Origin: Jiella marina
GTDB taxonomy: Bacteria; Pseudomonadota; Alphaproteobacteria; Rhizobiales; Rhizobiaceae
Assembly (NCBI RefSeq): GCF_024359545.1
Contig: NZ_JAKQZG010000008.1
Location: forward strand, 124,001 to 188,000
DNA length: 64,000 bases
Reading direction: 5' to 3'
A program made the position numbers and the translations under genes. Below are positions 46,241-57,078 of this stretch, one piece after another. Numbering within the stretch: the first letter of the stretch is position 1; the number at the start of each line of letters is the position of its first letter. The notes below the pieces were generated by a model. It was not told where the DNA came from, made no database searches, and saw only the letters and a list, made by a program, of their open reading frames with translations.

Positions 46241-47752
46241 ATGGCGAAGACGCCCGCGATCATGCTGCAGGGTACCGGCTCGGACGTCGGCAAGAGCGTG
46301 CTCGTCGCGGGGCTCTGTCGGCTGTTTGCCAATCGCGGCCTTCGCGTGCGGCCATTCAAGCCGCAGAACATGTCGAACAACGCGGCCGTCGCCGCGATTC
46401 CCGGCACCGGCGACTTCGGTGAGATCGGCCGTGCCCAATGGCTGCAGGCGCTCGCCGCCCGGACCCCGCCGACCACGGACATGAATCCGGTGCTCCTCAA
46501 GCCGCAGAGCGAGACCGGCAGCCAGATCGTGCTCAACGGACGGGTTGCCGGCGCTGCGAAGGGGCGGGACTACCAGCGCCTCAAGGCCGGCTTTCTCGAA
46601 GCGGTAGTGAGCGGCTTCGAGCGCCTGTCGAATGAGGCCGACCTCGTCATCGTCGAGGGCGCAGGCTCGCCGGCGGAGATCAATCTGAGAGCCAACGACA
46701 TCGCCAATATGGGGTTCGCGCGCGCCGCCGATGTCCCCGTCTGCCTCGTCGGCGATATCGACCGGGGAGGGGTCATCGCTTCGCTGGTCGGCACCCACAC
46801 GATCCTCGATCCGGCCGACCGGGCGATGATCGCCGGCTTCCTGATCAACAAGTTCCGGGGCGACGTGTCCCTCTTCGACGACGGACTTGCGGCGATCACC
46901 CGCTTCACCTCTTGGGAAAGCTTCGGCGTGATCCCCCATCTTGCCGCCGCCGCGCGCCTGCCGGCGGAGGATTCCGTCGCACTCGAAAGGTTGGCGGCGA
47001 CATCCGCCCCGGCGCCGAAGCTCAAGGTCGCAGTTCCGATCATCGGGCGGATCGCGAATTTCGACGATCTCGACCCGCTCAAGGCGGAGCCGGACGTGGC
47101 GGTCGTCTTCGTGCCGCCGGGCGAGCGCCTACCGCGCGACGCCGGCCTGGTTGTGCTGCCGGGCTCGAAATCGACCATTGCCGATCTGGCCACCCTGCGC
47201 CGCAATGGCTGGGACGCCGACCTTGCCGCCCATGTGGAGCGCGGCGGTCACGTGGTCGGCCTTTGCGGCGGGTATCAGATGCTCGGGTGCCGGGTCAGCG
47301 ATCCGGACGGGATCGAGGGTCCTGAGCGGGAAGCAGAGGGGCTTGGCCTCCTCGATATCGAGACCGTCCTGGCGCCGGAAAAGACGGTTCGCGCGGCGCG
47401 GGCCGAAACACCGGAGGGCTTTCCCCTCGAAGGCTATGAAATCCATCTCGGACGCACGACGGGGCCCGATTGTGCAAAGCCGGTTGCAGTCCTCGATGGT
47501 GCGCCGGATGGTGCGTCCTCGCCCGACGGCCGGATCATCGGCACCTATCTGCACGGGCTGTTCTCGTCCGACCCGTACCGTCGCCGCTTTCTGACACGGT
47601 TCGGGATCGAAGCGGGAGGGGAGGGGTACCGCGCCTCGGTCGAGCGCGCCCTCGACGAAATCGCGGTGCATCTGGAGGAAACGGTCGCCGTCAACCGGCT
47701 GCTGGCGATCGCCGAGAGCCGTTCGAAACGCAATCCGATTGGGGAGGAATGA
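46241..47752 (+). CDS. cobQ: Cobyric acid synthase
   Basis: Glutamine-dependent amidation of adenosyl-cobyrinate a,c-diamide at four side chains in cobalamin synthesis. 503 residues from the ATG at 46241, behind AGGAG. N-terminal ATPase: [18 protein letters not shown] (P-loop), [25 protein letters not shown]-terminal amidotransferase: [10 protein letters not shown] with the nucleophile Cys and GTYLHGLF with the catalytic His. No other cob genes and no cobalamin riboswitch are visible in the window. Confidence 0.95.
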   Translation: MAKTPAIMLQGTGSDVGKSVLVAGLCRLFANRGLRVRPFKPQNMSNNAAVAAIPGTGDFGEIGRAQWLQALAARTPPTTDMNPVLLKPQSETGSQIVLNGRVAGAAKGRDYQRLKAGFLEAVVSGFERLSNEADLVIVEGAGSPAEINLRANDIANMGFARAADVPVCLVGDIDRGGVIASLVGTHTILDPADRAMIAGFLINKFRGDVSLFDDGLAAITRFTSWESFGVIPHLAAAARLPAEDSVALERLAATSAPAPKLKVAVPIIGRIANFDDLDPLKAEPDVAVVFVPPGERLPRDAGLVVLPGSKSTIADLATLRRNGWDADLAAHVERGGHVVGLCGGYQMLGCRVSDPDGIEGPEREAEGLGLLDIETVLAPEKTVRAARAETPEGFPLEGYEIHLGRTTGPDCAKPVAVLDGAPDGASSPDGRIIGTYLHGLFSSDPYRRRFLTRFGIEAGGEGYRASVERALDEIAVHLEETVAVNRLLAIAESRSKRNPIGEE

Positions 47753-47927
47753 CACCGGATGCCCTCGCCCGATACGCGGAACCTTCTTCAGGCCGGCCGC
47801 ATCCGGTGTCGACAACAGGTTTAGCGGGCCGGGGTTACCGTTCGGTTTATCGGCCCTCTCGTTCCGCAATCGTTGAGCGGAGCGGCGTGGCGGATCCACG
47901 CTGCATCGCCGGAAACGAGCCGTAAAA

Positions 47928-47958
47928 CGCGAAAAAGGGCCGCTTTCGGCAGCCCTTT
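47928..47958 (-). terminator. Intrinsic terminator after gap
   Basis: Arms AAAGGGC (47934-47940) and GCCCTTT (47952-47958) plus two inner pairs make a stem about 30 bases past the gap stop; the minus strand continues TTTTTCGCGTTTT. It lies between convergent cobQ and gap. Confidence 0.7.
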
Positions 47959-47987
47959 CTCATCAAGACTGCTGGAAAAAATTCCGC

Positions 47988-49001
47988 TCAGGCGTTCTGC
48001 ATCGCGATCGCGGTGTCCGACATGCGGTTCGAGAAGCCCCATTCATTGTCGTACCAGGACAGGATGCGCACCAGCGAGCCCTCCATCACCTTGGTCTGGT
48101 CCATGTGGAAGACCGAGGAATGGGAGTCGTGGTTGAAGTCGGTCGAGACATTCTTGTCGTCGGTATAGCCGAGCACGCCCTTGAGTGGGCCGTTGGCGGC
48201 GGTGCGGATCGCCTCCTGAACTTCCTCGACGCTGGTCTGGCGCTTGGCGACGAACTTGAAGTCGACCACCGAGACGTTCGGGGTCGGGACGCGGATCGCC
48301 ACGCCGTCGAGACGGCCGTTCAGTTCGGGAAGCACGAGGCCGACGGCCTTGGCGGCGCCGGTCGAGGTCGGAATCATCGACAGCGCTGCGGCGCGGGCGC
48401 GGTAGAGATCCTTGTGCATCGTGTCGAGCGTCGGCTGGTCGCCGGTATAGGAGTGGATCGTCGTCATGAAGCCCTTGTCGATGCCGATGGCATCGTTGAG
48501 GACCTTGGCGACCGGCGCGAGGCAGTTGGTCGTGCAGGAGGCGTTGGACGCGACCTTGTCGTCGGCGGTGAGCGACTGATGATTGACGCCGTAGACGATG
48601 GTCTTTTCCGCGCCCGAAGCGTTCGAGAGCGGGCCGGAGATCAGGACCTTCTTGGCGCCGGCTTCGAGATGCGCGGAGGCCTTCGCCGGGTCGGTGAAGA
48701 TGCCGGTGCACTCCATCGCCACGTCGATGCCCATCTCGCCCCAGGGGAGCGCCTTCGGATCGCGCTCGGCGGTGACCTTGATCGGACCGCGGCCGACATC
48801 GATCGTGTCGCCCTCGACCTTCACTTCGCCCGGGAAGCGGCCATGGACGGAATCGTAGCGGATCAGATGGGCGTTGGTCTCGACCGGGCCGAGATCGTTG
48901 ACGGCGACCACTTCGATGTCGGTGCGGCCGGACTCGATGATGGCGCGCAGGACATTGCGCCCGATGCGGCCAAATCCGTTGATAGCGACGCGAACTGCCA
49001 T
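47988..49001 (-). CDS. gap: Glyceraldehyde-3-phosphate dehydrogenase
   Basis: Oxidative phosphorylation of glyceraldehyde-3-phosphate, 337 residues. NAD-binding INGFGRIGRNVLRA at the start; active-site SNASCTTNCLAP with C156; substrate site HSYTGDQPTLD and RRxAxSMIPTSTGAAKAV-like RAAALSMIPTSTGAAKAV. AAGGAG precedes the ATG at 49001. The last residues SWYDNEWGFSNRM are conserved. It follows tkt by 152 bases on the same strand. No pgk follows in this window, unlike the common tkt-gap-pgk order. Confidence 0.96.
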   Translation of the reverse strand: MAVRVAINGFGRIGRNVLRAIIESGRTDIEVVAVNDLGPVETNAHLIRYDSVHGRFPGEVKVEGDTIDVGRGPIKVTAERDPKALPWGEMGIDVAMECTGIFTDPAKASAHLEAGAKKVLISGPLSNASGAEKTIVYGVNHQSLTADDKVASNASCTTNCLAPVAKVLNDAIGIDKGFMTTIHSYTGDQPTLDTMHKDLYRARAAALSMIPTSTGAAKAVGLVLPELNGRLDGVAIRVPTPNVSVVDFKFVAKRQTSVEEVQEAIRTAANGPLKGVLGYTDDKNVSTDFNHDSHSSVFHMDQTKVMEGSLVRILSWYDNEWGFSNRMSDTAIAMQNA

Positions 49002-49153
49002 GATGTCTCTCCTTGAAGGATGCCGGAAATCTGCGTTGCGCTGGGCTGTAGACCCCGCCGCCGGCTTTATCAAGCGCGCGGCGTGCTGAGCTTTTCAAAG
49101 GGCGGGCGTGAGTTTTTCGCGGCATCCGGCCGGATGGACCGGATCGTCCTGCC

Positions 49154-51163
49154 TCAAGCGCCGGTCGCCGATTCCTCGCGCGTGCCGAGTCCGCCCCTGA
49201 CGGCCGTCACCACCGCATCGGCGGTGATGCCGAAATGCTGGTAGAGTTCCGGGCCGGGGCCGGAGGCGCCGAACCCGTTCATGCCGACGAACAGGCCATG
49301 GCGGCCGATGAGTTCATCCCACCCCTGGCGCACGCCCGCCTCGATGGCGATCTTGAGGCTGCTGTCGTCGATCAGCGCCCGGCGATATTCGGCGGTCTGG
49401 CGGCGGAAAAGTTCGAAGGAGGGAACCGAGACGACGCGGGTGGGCACGCCTTCGGCCTCCAGCCGCTTGCGCGCCGCAACGCCGATCTCCACCTCCGAGC
49501 CGGTGGCGTAGATCGTGACCTTCGCTTCGCCCGAGGCCGGGGCGATTTCGTAAGCGCCGCGGGCGCTCTTGTTCTCGTCATGCTCGTCGAGGCGCAGCGT
49601 CGGCAGGTTCTGCCGCGACAGGGCCAAGATCGAAGGCGCCGCCCGGCTTTCCAGGGCGAGCTGCCAGCATTCGGCGACCTCCACCGCGTCGGCCGGACGG
49701 AAGACGAGGAGGTTCGGGATCGCGCGGAGTGCGGCCAGATGCTCCACCGGCTGGTGGGTGGGGCCGTCCTCGCCGAGGCCGATCGAGTCGTGGGTCATCA
49801 CATGGATGACGCGGATCCCCATCAAGGCCGAAAGCCGCAGCGCGCCGCGGCAATAGTCGGAGAAGGTCAGGAACGTCCCCGAATAGGGGATCAGTCCGCC
49901 ATGCAGCGTCATGCCGTTCATGATTGCGGCCATGCCATGCTCGCGGATGCCGTAATGCACGAAGCGGCCGGAATAGTCGCCGGCGGTGATCGGGGCGGTC
50001 TGGCTGGTGCGGGTGTTGTTGGAGCCGGTGAGATCCGCCGAGCCGCCGATCGTTTCCGGCACGATGGCGTTGATCTCCTCCAGCGTCATCTCGGAGGATT
50101 TGCGCGAGGCGAGTTTCGGCTGTTCCTCGTTCATCCGCCGCTTGAACCGGTGCATCGCCTGGACGAAGCCGCTCGGCAGATCGCCACGCATGCGCCGTTC
50201 GAACTCGCCGCGGGTCTCGGCGTCGACTTCGGCGAAGCGGGTCTCCCATTCCTTGCGCTTGGCGCTGGAGCGCAGCCCGGCGATCCGCCATTTGTCGAGG
50301 ATCTCGGACGGCACCTCGAAGGGGGGATACGGCCAGCCCAGCGCTTCCCGCGCCGCCCGAATCTCCTCCGGACCGAGCGGTGAGCCGTGGGCCTTGTTGG
50401 TTCCGGCCTTCTGCGGCGCGCCATAGCCGATCGTGGTCTTTGCCGCGATCAGGGTCGGCTTGTCGCTTCCGCGCGCGGTCTCGATCGCCGCGGCGATCGC
50501 ATCCTGATCGTGCCCGTCGCAGGAGAGCGCCTGCCAGCCGGACGCCTCGAAACGGGCGAGCTGATCGGTGGAATCGGCGAGCGCGACATTGCCGTCGATG
50601 GTGATGCCGTTGTCGTCCCACAGGAAGATCAGCTTGCTCAGCTTCAGATGCCCCGCGAGCGAAATCGCTTCCTGGCTGATGCCCTCCATCAGACAGCCGT
50701 CGCCGACGAGGGCGTAGGTATAGTGATTGACGATGTCGTCGCCGAAGCGGGCGTTCAGCACACGCTCGGCGAGCGCCATGCCAACGGCGTTGCCGGTCCC
50801 TTGTCCGAGCGGGCCGGTGGTCGTCTCGATGCCGGCGGCGTGGCCGTATTCGGGGTGACCGGCGGTCTTCGAACCCAGCTGGCGGAAGCGCTTGATCTCC
50901 TCAATGTCGATGTCGCTGTAGCCCAGGAGATAGAGCAGGCTGTAGAGCAGCATGGAGCCATGGCCAGCGGAGAACACGAAACGGTCCCGGTCCGGCCAGT
51001 CCGGCTTCTTCGGATCGAAGGTCAGAAACCTTGTGAACAGCACGGTCGCGATGTCGGCCGCGCCCATGGGAAGCCCCGGATGGCCGGACTGGGCGGCTTC
51101 CACCGCATCGGCCGACAGGAAACGGATGGCGTTCGCCATCTGCTGCCGCATGTCCGTCGTCAT
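49154..51163 (-). CDS. tkt: Transketolase
   Basis: Thiamine-diphosphate enzyme of the pentose phosphate pathway, 669 residues from [14 protein letters not shown] (ATG 51163, GGGAG upstream). ThDP/Mg motif [39 protein letters not shown]-terminal [14 protein letters not shown]; pyrimidine domain [14 protein letters not shown] and [26 protein letters not shown]. The C-terminal domain is complete. It is probably cotranscribed with gap, linking sugar-phosphate and triose metabolism. Confidence 0.96.
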   Translation of the reverse strand: MTTDMRQQMANAIRFLSADAVEAAQSGHPGLPMGAADIATVLFTRFLTFDPKKPDWPDRDRFVFSAGHGSMLLYSLLYLLGYSDIDIEEIKRFRQLGSKTAGHPEYGHAAGIETTTGPLGQGTGNAVGMALAERVLNARFGDDIVNHYTYALVGDGCLMEGISQEAISLAGHLKLSKLIFLWDDNGITIDGNVALADSTDQLARFEASGWQALSCDGHDQDAIAAAIETARGSDKPTLIAAKTTIGYGAPQKAGTNKAHGSPLGPEEIRAAREALGWPYPPFEVPSEILDKWRIAGLRSSAKRKEWETRFAEVDAETRGEFERRMRGDLPSGFVQAMHRFKRRMNEEQPKLASRKSSEMTLEEINAIVPETIGGSADLTGSNNTRTSQTAPITAGDYSGRFVHYGIREHGMAAIMNGMTLHGGLIPYSGTFLTFSDYCRGALRLSALMGIRVIHVMTHDSIGLGEDGPTHQPVEHLAALRAIPNLLVFRPADAVEVAECWQLALESRAAPSILALSRQNLPTLRLDEHDENKSARGAYEIAPASGEAKVTIYATGSEVEIGVAARKRLEAEGVPTRVVSVPSFELFRRQTAEYRRALIDDSSLKIAIEAGVRQGWDELIGRHGLFVGMNGFGASGPGPELYQHFGITADAVVTAVRGGLGTREESATGA

Positions 51164-51450
51164 CGCCAGACTCCCAAACCCTCCGATTGAATCTGCGAGG
51201 GGTGCGCGTTCGAAAACGCGCCGCAGCAATCATATGGCCTCGGCCATGTCAACAAAACCCCGGTGAGCCGGGCAAGGAGTGGTGTTCGGACTGCCGTTTC
51301 GCGCCGGCGCTTGGAACCGCCCGTTGCGCTCGCGCTTTCCTTGACCGTTGCAAGCCGTTAAGACCGGATGGGGAAATTTCGGGATCACACCGCGGGTCGC
51401 GCACCGGGAGCACCGGCCGCAAGCCGCGATCATGCATGAAGAGGTCGTCC

Positions 51451-51729
51451 ATGCAGTCAGAAGACCCGTTCGACGCCGCGAGGGCGCGACTTCGAACGGC
51501 GCTGCAGCGGCTCGAAGCCGCCGTCGATGCGCGGCTGCAGCGGCCGGAGGATCCCGTCGACGTCGCCGAGGAAGTCCAGCGCCAGACCGCCGACCGGGGC
51601 CGGTTGGCTCGCGAACTCGACGCGGCGCTCGCCCGTGGCGAACGGCTGGAGCAGGCCAATCGCGAAGTCTCCCGGCGTCTTGTCGATGCAATGGAGCGCG
51701 TGCGCGCCGTGCGCGATCAGCACAAATAG
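51451..51729 (+). CDS. DUF4164 coiled-coil protein
   Basis: 92 residues, nearly all predicted helix with heptad-like spacing (ARARLRTALQRLEAAVDARLQR ... DRGRLARELDAALARGERLEQANREVSRRLVDAMERVRAV). DUF4164 proteins usually precede zapA in Rhizobiales and may take part in cell division. I chose the ATG at 51451; an earlier start in frame would extend into divergent promoter DNA. zapA follows after 81 bases. Confidence 0.82.
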   Translation: MQSEDPFDAARARLRTALQRLEAAVDARLQRPEDPVDVAEEVQRQTADRGRLARELDAALARGERLEQANREVSRRLVDAMERVRAVRDQHK

Positions 51730-51810
51730 ACTGACGGTCCTTTACACACTGGGCCGTGTCCCCCGGCCCCTGAAACACCCCCGCAATCGAGACCGAAACG
51801 AGTTGGCCCG

Positions 51811-52173
51811 ATGCCGCAAATTGTCGTGACGATCGACGGAAAGACCTACCGCATGGCCTGCGCGGAGGGGGAGGAGGCGCATCTCGAATCGCTCGCCGCC
51901 GACGTCGACGGCAAGATCGCCGAGCTGCGCGAATCCTTCGGCCAGATCGGCGATCTGCGTCTGACGGTCATGGCGGCGATCATGGCGACGGATCAGCTGT
52001 ACGAGGCCCGGCGCAAGCTGAAGGATCTGGAGGCGAGGGTCGAAGCCGAAACCGCCGGGCGCGAGGACGGCGACGATCTCGACGCCGAAACGCGCCGGCA
52101 ATACGCCGAAAGCCTCGAAGAGACCGCCGCCACTGTGGAGCGGGTCACGGCCAAGCTGACGGGCGAGGCGTGA
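51811..52173 (+). CDS. zapA: Cell division protein ZapA
   Basis: FtsZ-ring stabiliser of 120 residues. N-terminal globular part MPQIVVTIDGKTYRMACAEGEEAHLESLAADVDGKIAELRESFGQIGDLRLTVMAAIMATDQL is the family signature; the rest is a coiled coil for tetramerisation. The stop overlaps the next start as GTGA. The 6S RNA and 5-formyltetrahydrofolate cyclo-ligase often found after zapA are absent here. Confidence 0.92.
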   Translation: MPQIVVTIDGKTYRMACAEGEEAHLESLAADVDGKIAELRESFGQIGDLRLTVMAAIMATDQLYEARRKLKDLEARVEAETAGREDGDDLDAETRRQYAESLEETAATVERVTAKLTGEA

Positions 52174-53081
52174 GCGACCACGTCGAGGCCGGCCAGAAGC
52201 CGGGCCGGAGTGGCGGGCTTCGCAGGCTCGTCATGCTCCTCGTCTGCGGTCTCTACGGTCTCGCCCTGTCCGGCTGCGCGTCCGCGCTCAATGCGGTCAC
52301 CCCGACTGGCGATATCCGGGTCGTTTCCGACATCCCCTATGCGCCCGGCGAGCGCCGTGTCTTCGATCTCTATCTGCCGAAGACCCTGACTGCCACGACG
52401 CCGGCTGTCGTCTTCATCCATGGCGGCAGCTGGGATACGGGCTCGAAGGACATCTATCCCTTCGTCGGCCAGTCGCTGGCCAGCGCCGGCGTCATCGTTG
52501 CTGTTCCGAACTACAGGCTTTATCCCGAAACGCGCTTTCCCGGCTTTGTCGAGGATGCGGCGGAGGCAGTGGCGGCGGTCGAGACGAGCCTCGGCAGCGG
52601 GCGCTACGGCATCCCGAAAGGCTCGCATCCGCTCTTCATCATGGGGCATTCGGCCGGCGCGGAGATCGTTGGTCTTCTCGCCACGGACAAGCGCTATCTC
52701 GCGCGCGCCGGCTCTTCCATCGGTCGGCTGGCGGGCTTCATCGGCCTGTCCGGCCCTTACGACTTCCTGCCGCTGAAGGAGGAGCGCTACAAGCGCATCT
52801 TCCCTGAAGCCCTGCGCGCGGCGAGCCAGCCGGTCAACTTCGTCGATGGCGACGAGCCGCCGAGTCTGTTGATCACCGGCGCGGACGATACGACCGTCGA
52901 CCCTCAGAACACGCGCTCGCTGTCCGACAAGCTGAAAGGCGCCGGCATTGCGGTCAAGACGATCGTCTATCCCGGCCTCGGCCATATCGACACGATCAGC
53001 TCGTTCTCGACAGTGCTGCCGCTCGGCAATTCGGCGATCCGGGAGGAAACGCTGGCGTTTATCCGGCGGCATTCCCGGTGA
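52170..53081 (+). CDS. Lipoprotein alpha/beta hydrolase (esterase/lipase)
   Basis: 303 residues starting at a GTG that overlaps the zapA stop. A hydrophobic signal (about 19-35) ends in LALSGC, a lipobox, so it is probably a membrane-anchored lipoprotein. The BD-FAE/HSL-like fold shows HGGSWDTGSKD (oxyanion hole, near 86), nucleophile Ser in GHSAGAE (near 165), Asp near GADDTTVDP and His in LGHIDT. Substrate unknown. The tight coupling to zapA is unusual and suggests a cell-envelope role or simple read-through. Confidence 0.87.
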   Translation: MSDHVEAGQKPGRSGGLRRLVMLLVCGLYGLALSGCASALNAVTPTGDIRVVSDIPYAPGERRVFDLYLPKTLTATTPAVVFIHGGSWDTGSKDIYPFVGQSLASAGVIVAVPNYRLYPETRFPGFVEDAAEAVAAVETSLGSGRYGIPKGSHPLFIMGHSAGAEIVGLLATDKRYLARAGSSIGRLAGFIGLSGPYDFLPLKEERYKRIFPEALRAASQPVNFVDGDEPPSLLITGADDTTVDPQNTRSLSDKLKGAGIAVKTIVYPGLGHIDTISSFSTVLPLGNSAIREETLAFIRRHSR

Positions 53082-53481
53082 CGGAAGAGACTGCCGGAGG
53101 GTGAGGATCCGTCTTGTCGACGAGACATCATCAACTCCTCCGGCTTGTGGCTTCGGGACCATCCGAGGGCCGAGCCGTCGTCAGCGGCCTCCACGACAAG
53201 CCGCCAACCCTCCCACGAACGTCATCCTCGGCCACCGTGCGAGGATCCAGTGCCGAATCGAAAACGGGCTGAAGTCGCTGACGTCCCCCGTCATCGACTG
53301 TCGTGTATCCGGCAACGCTTCTCTGGATTCCCGGGACGAGGCCCGAGAATGACGCAGCGGAGGCGCTGACACCACTATTCCAGCCGGTTCGCCGCGTTGC
53401 GCGTGGATCGCACCCGCGGACCAGCGTCAGCACCGAAGGCAAGGGTCTCAGGGTGAGGGAGGCGCGGGGCGTAGAGAAGAC
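53082..53481. other. Intergenic region with dispersed-repeat-like sequence
   Basis: 400 bases between convergent hydrolase and pyc genes. No gene is supported. The stretch around 53320-53360, with CCCGGGACGAGGCCCGAG and GAATGACG, and one near 53219-53240 (GTCATCCTCGG) resemble small palindromic repeats common in intergenic DNA of this group; I see no strong intrinsic terminator for pyc. Confidence 0.45.
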
Positions 53482-56400
53482 CTACGCCGCGTACGTGACC
53501 AACAGATCCTTCGCGTCGATCTGCGCGCCGGCGGAAACGTGCACCGCCTCGATCGTGCCGTCGCGTTCGGCATGAATCGCGGTTTCCATCTTCATCGCCT
53601 CGATCGAAAGGAGCACGTCGCCGGCCTTTACCTCCTGACCGGCCGCAACGCCCAGCGTCGAGACGACGCCCGGCATCGGCGCGCCGACATGGTTGGGGTT
53701 GGACGGGTCGGCCTTCTGCTTGACGCCGTTGCCGGCGGCGCCATGGGCCCGGTCCGGCACCTTGACGCGGCGGGGCTGGCCGTTCAGCTCGAAGAAGACC
53801 GTGCGCATGCCCTTCTCGTCGGTCTCGCCGAAGCCCAGGCAGCGGATCACCAGCGTCTTGCCGCGCTCGATGTCGACCAGAACCTCGTCGTCCTGCTCGA
53901 TGCCGTAGAAATAGCTCGGCGTCGGCAGCATCGAGACGGGGCCGTATTTCTCCGTTGCGAGCGCATAGTCGGTGAAGACCTTCGGGTACATCAGATAGGA
54001 GGCGAATTCCGCATCCGTCACCTTGCGCTCGAGCTTCTCCTCGATCGTCTCGCGCTCCTTGGCGAGGTCGGCGTCGGGAATGAGCGAACCGGGGCGGACA
54101 GTGATCGGCTCCTTGTCCTTCAAGACCTTCTTCTGGATGTCCTTCGGCCATCCGGCCGGCGGCTGGCCGAGATCGCCATGCATCATCGACACGACGGAAT
54201 CGGGGAAGGAGAGGTCTTTCTTCGGATCCATCACCTCTGCGACGGAAAGGTCCTGGGAGACCATCATCAGCGCCATGTCGCCCACCACCTTGGAGGAGGG
54301 GGTGACCTTCACGATGTCGCCGAACATCTGGTTGACGTCCGCATAGGTCTGGGCCACCTGATGCCAGCGTGTCTCGAGGCCGAGCGAGCGGGCCTGTTCC
54401 TTCAGATTGGTAAACTGGCCGCCCGGCATTTCGTGGAGATAGACCTCCGAAGCCGGCCCCTTCAGATCGCTCTCGAAGGCGGCATACTGGTTGCGCACCG
54501 CTTCCCAGTAGAAGGAGATGCGCCGGATCGATTCCGCCGACAGGCCGGGATCGCGCTCGGAGCCCTTGAGCGCCTCGACGATCGAGCCGAGGCAGGGCTG
54601 GGACGTATTGCCGGAGAAGGCGTCCATCGCCGCGTCGACCGCATCGACGCCGGAATCCACAGCAGCGAGCACGGTCGCGGCCGAGATGCCCGAGGTGTCG
54701 TGCGTGTGGAAATGGATCGGCAGGCCGATTTCTTCCTTCAGCGTCTTGAACAGAACCCGTGCGGCGGCGGGCTTCAGGAGCCCCGCCATGTCCTTGACGC
54801 CGAGAATGTGGGCGCCGGCGGCCTCCAGCTCCTTGGCGAGCGCGACGTAATATTTGAGATCGTATTTCGACCGCTCGGGATCGAAGAGATCGCCGGTATA
54901 GCAGAGCGTGCCCTCGCAGAGCTTGCCTGCCTCCTGCACCGCGTCCATCGAGACGCGCATGTTCTCGACCCAGTTCAGGCAGTCGAAGACGCGGAAGAGA
55001 TCGACGCCGCCCTTTGCGGCTTCCGCCACGAAGTACTTCACCACATTGTCGGGATAGTTGGTGTATCCGACGCCGTTCGAGCCTCTCAGCAGCATCTGCA
55101 GGAGAATGTTCGGCGCCTTTTCCCGGATCAGCGCCAGCCGTTCCCACGGGTCTTCGGTGAGGAAGCGCATCGAGACGTCGAAGGTCGCTCCGCCCCAGCA
55201 TTCGAGCGAGAGGAGTTGCGGCAGGCCCCGGGCATAGGCCTCCGCGATGGCGACGATGTCATGGGTGCGGGCGCGGGTTGCGAGCAGCGACTGGTGACCG
55301 TCGCGCATCGTCGTGTCGGTGAGCATCACCTCGGGCTTGTCGCGCAGCCACTGGGCAAAACCCGCGGGACCCAACTCGTCGAGCTTCTGGCGGGTGCCGT
55401 CGACGATCGGCGCGGAGAAAAGTGGTGGCACCGGCGCGGCGTGATCCTCGGAAGGGCGCGGCCGGTCCTTCGTCTCGGGATGGCCGTTCACCGTCACGTC
55501 GGCGAGATAGGTCAGCAGCTTGGTCGCGCGGTCGCGACGCTTGACCTGCTGGAACAGCTCCGGCGTCTGGTCGATGAACTTGGTGGTGTAGGAATTGTCC
55601 TGGAATTTCGGGTGGCCGATGATCGCTTCCAGGAAGGTCAGGTTCGTCGCCACACCGCGGATGCGGAACTCGCGCAATGCGCGATCCATGCGCGCGATCG
55701 CCTCGTCCGGCGTCGGCGCCCAGGCCGTGACCTTTTCGAGAAGCGGATCGTAGAAGCGGGTGATGACCGCGCCGGAATAGGCCGTGCCGCCATCGAGCCG
55801 GATGCCGAAGCCGGTGGCGCCGCGATAGGCGGTGATGCGGCCGTAATCGGGAATGAAGTTCTGCTCGGGATCCTCGGTGGTGATCCGGCACTGCAGGGCG
55901 TGGCCGTTGAGCTTGATGTCGGCCTGGACCGGCACGCCCGATTCCGGCGTTCCGATGGCGTGGCCGTCGAGGATATGGATCTGCGCCTTGACGATGTCGA
56001 TGCCGGTTACCTCCTCGGTGACCGTGTGCTCGACCTGGATGCGCGGATTGACCTCGATGAAGTAGAAGGCGCCGGTATCGGCGTCCATCAGGAACTCGAC
56101 CGTGCCGGCGCCGACATAGTTCGTCGCGTCCGCAAGCTTGCGGGCATAGCCGGCGAGTTCGCGGCGCTGCTCGTGGTTCAGATACGGCGCCGGCGCGCGC
56201 TCGACAACTTTCTGGTTGCGCCGCTGGATCGAGCAGTCGCGCTCGAAGAGGTCGACCACATTGCCATGGGTGTCGCCAAGGATCTGCACCTCGACATGGC
56301 GGGCGCGCTCGACCAGCTTTTCGAGATAGACCTCGTCCTTGCCGAAGGCGGCCTTGGCCTCGCGCTTGGCCTCGATCACCTCGCGTTCGAGGTCTTTCTC

Positions 56401-56943
56401 CTCGCGGATGACACGCATGCCGCGGCCGCCGCCGCCCCAGGACGCCTTGAGCATGACCGGGAAGCCGACCTCGGCCGCCATCTCGCGCACCTTGGCCATG
56501 TCGTCGGGCAGGGGCTCGGTGGCGGGCACGACCGGAACGCCGACCTCCAGCGCCAGATTGCGGGCCGCCACCTTGTTGCCGAGCCGGCGCATCGTATCGC
56601 CCGAGGGACCGATGAAGGTGATTCCTGCTTCCTGGCAGGCATCGACGAATTCCGGGCTTTCCGACAGAAGGCCGTAGCCGGGATGGATCGCGTCGGCGCC
56701 CGACAGCTTGGCGACGCGGAGCACCTCCTCGATCGAGAGATAGCTTTCGATCGGGCCCATGTCCTTGTCGAGATGCGAGCCCCGGCCGACCTGATAACTC
56801 TCGTCGGCCTTGAAGCGGTGGAGCGCCAGCTTGTCCTCCTCCGCCCAGATCGCGACCGTCCTCAGCCCCAACTCGTTGGCGGCCCGGAAGACGCGAATGG
56901 CGATTTCGGACCGGTTGGCGACGAGGATCTTGCGAATGGCCAC
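53482..56943 (-). CDS. pyc: Pyruvate carboxylase
   Basis: ATP- and biotin-dependent anaplerotic enzyme, 1153 residues. I chose the GTG at 56943 (MAIRKILVANRSEIAIRVFRAANELG) because GGGAGG sits eight bases before it; the GTG three codons earlier lies too close to that site. Biotin carboxylase about 1-455 (GGGGRGMRV-type WGGGGRGMRVI; FIEVNPRIQVEHTVTEEVTG), carboxyltransferase about 530-830 (TTMRDGHQSLLATR, FHTHDT metal site), biotin carrier at the C-terminus with K1118 in IEAMKMETA. It is of the single-chain rhizobial type, close in length to R. etli Pyc. Confidence 0.96.
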   Translation of the reverse strand: MAIRKILVANRSEIAIRVFRAANELGLRTVAIWAEEDKLALHRFKADESYQVGRGSHLDKDMGPIESYLSIEEVLRVAKLSGADAIHPGYGLLSESPEFVDACQEAGITFIGPSGDTMRRLGNKVAARNLALEVGVPVVPATEPLPDDMAKVREMAAEVGFPVMLKASWGGGGRGMRVIREEKDLEREVIEAKREAKAAFGKDEVYLEKLVERARHVEVQILGDTHGNVVDLFERDCSIQRRNQKVVERAPAPYLNHEQRRELAGYARKLADATNYVGAGTVEFLMDADTGAFYFIEVNPRIQVEHTVTEEVTGIDIVKAQIHILDGHAIGTPESGVPVQADIKLNGHALQCRITTEDPEQNFIPDYGRITAYRGATGFGIRLDGGTAYSGAVITRFYDPLLEKVTAWAPTPDEAIARMDRALREFRIRGVATNLTFLEAIIGHPKFQDNSYTTKFIDQTPELFQQVKRRDRATKLLTYLADVTVNGHPETKDRPRPSEDHAAPVPPLFSAPIVDGTRQKLDELGPAGFAQWLRDKPEVMLTDTTMRDGHQSLLATRARTHDIVAIAEAYARGLPQLLSLECWGGATFDVSMRFLTEDPWERLALIREKAPNILLQMLLRGSNGVGYTNYPDNVVKYFVAEAAKGGVDLFRVFDCLNWVENMRVSMDAVQEAGKLCEGTLCYTGDLFDPERSKYDLKYYVALAKELEAAGAHILGVKDMAGLLKPAAARVLFKTLKEEIGLPIHFHTHDTSGISAATVLAAVDSGVDAVDAAMDAFSGNTSQPCLGSIVEALKGSERDPGLSAESIRRISFYWEAVRNQYAAFESDLKGPASEVYLHEMPGGQFTNLKEQARSLGLETRWHQVAQTYADVNQMFGDIVKVTPSSKVVGDMALMMVSQDLSVAEVMDPKKDLSFPDSVVSMMHGDLGQPPAGWPKDIQKKVLKDKEPITVRPGSLIPDADLAKERETIEEKLERKVTDAEFASYLMYPKVFTDYALATEKYGPVSMLPTPSYFYGIEQDDEVLVDIERGKTLVIRCLGFGETDEKGMRTVFFELNGQPRRVKVPDRAHGAAGNGVKQKADPSNPNHVGAPMPGVVSTLGVAAGQEVKAGDVLLSIEAMKMETAIHAERDGTIEAVHVSAGAQIDAKDLLVTYAA

Positions 56944-57078
56944 GGAGAACACCTCCCGAAGTGTTGGACAGCGCTCGCCTTATATTCGTTCAGCGAGGAT
57001 GCACAAGATTGCGGCGGACCGGGCGATTTCGCAAGTGCGAAGAATGGGAAGTCATGCAAAGAACCGTCTTGCGGCCGG

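Noticed and set aside
52140-52200. 6S RNA after zapA
   Set aside because: The hydrolase start overlaps the zapA stop, leaving no room.
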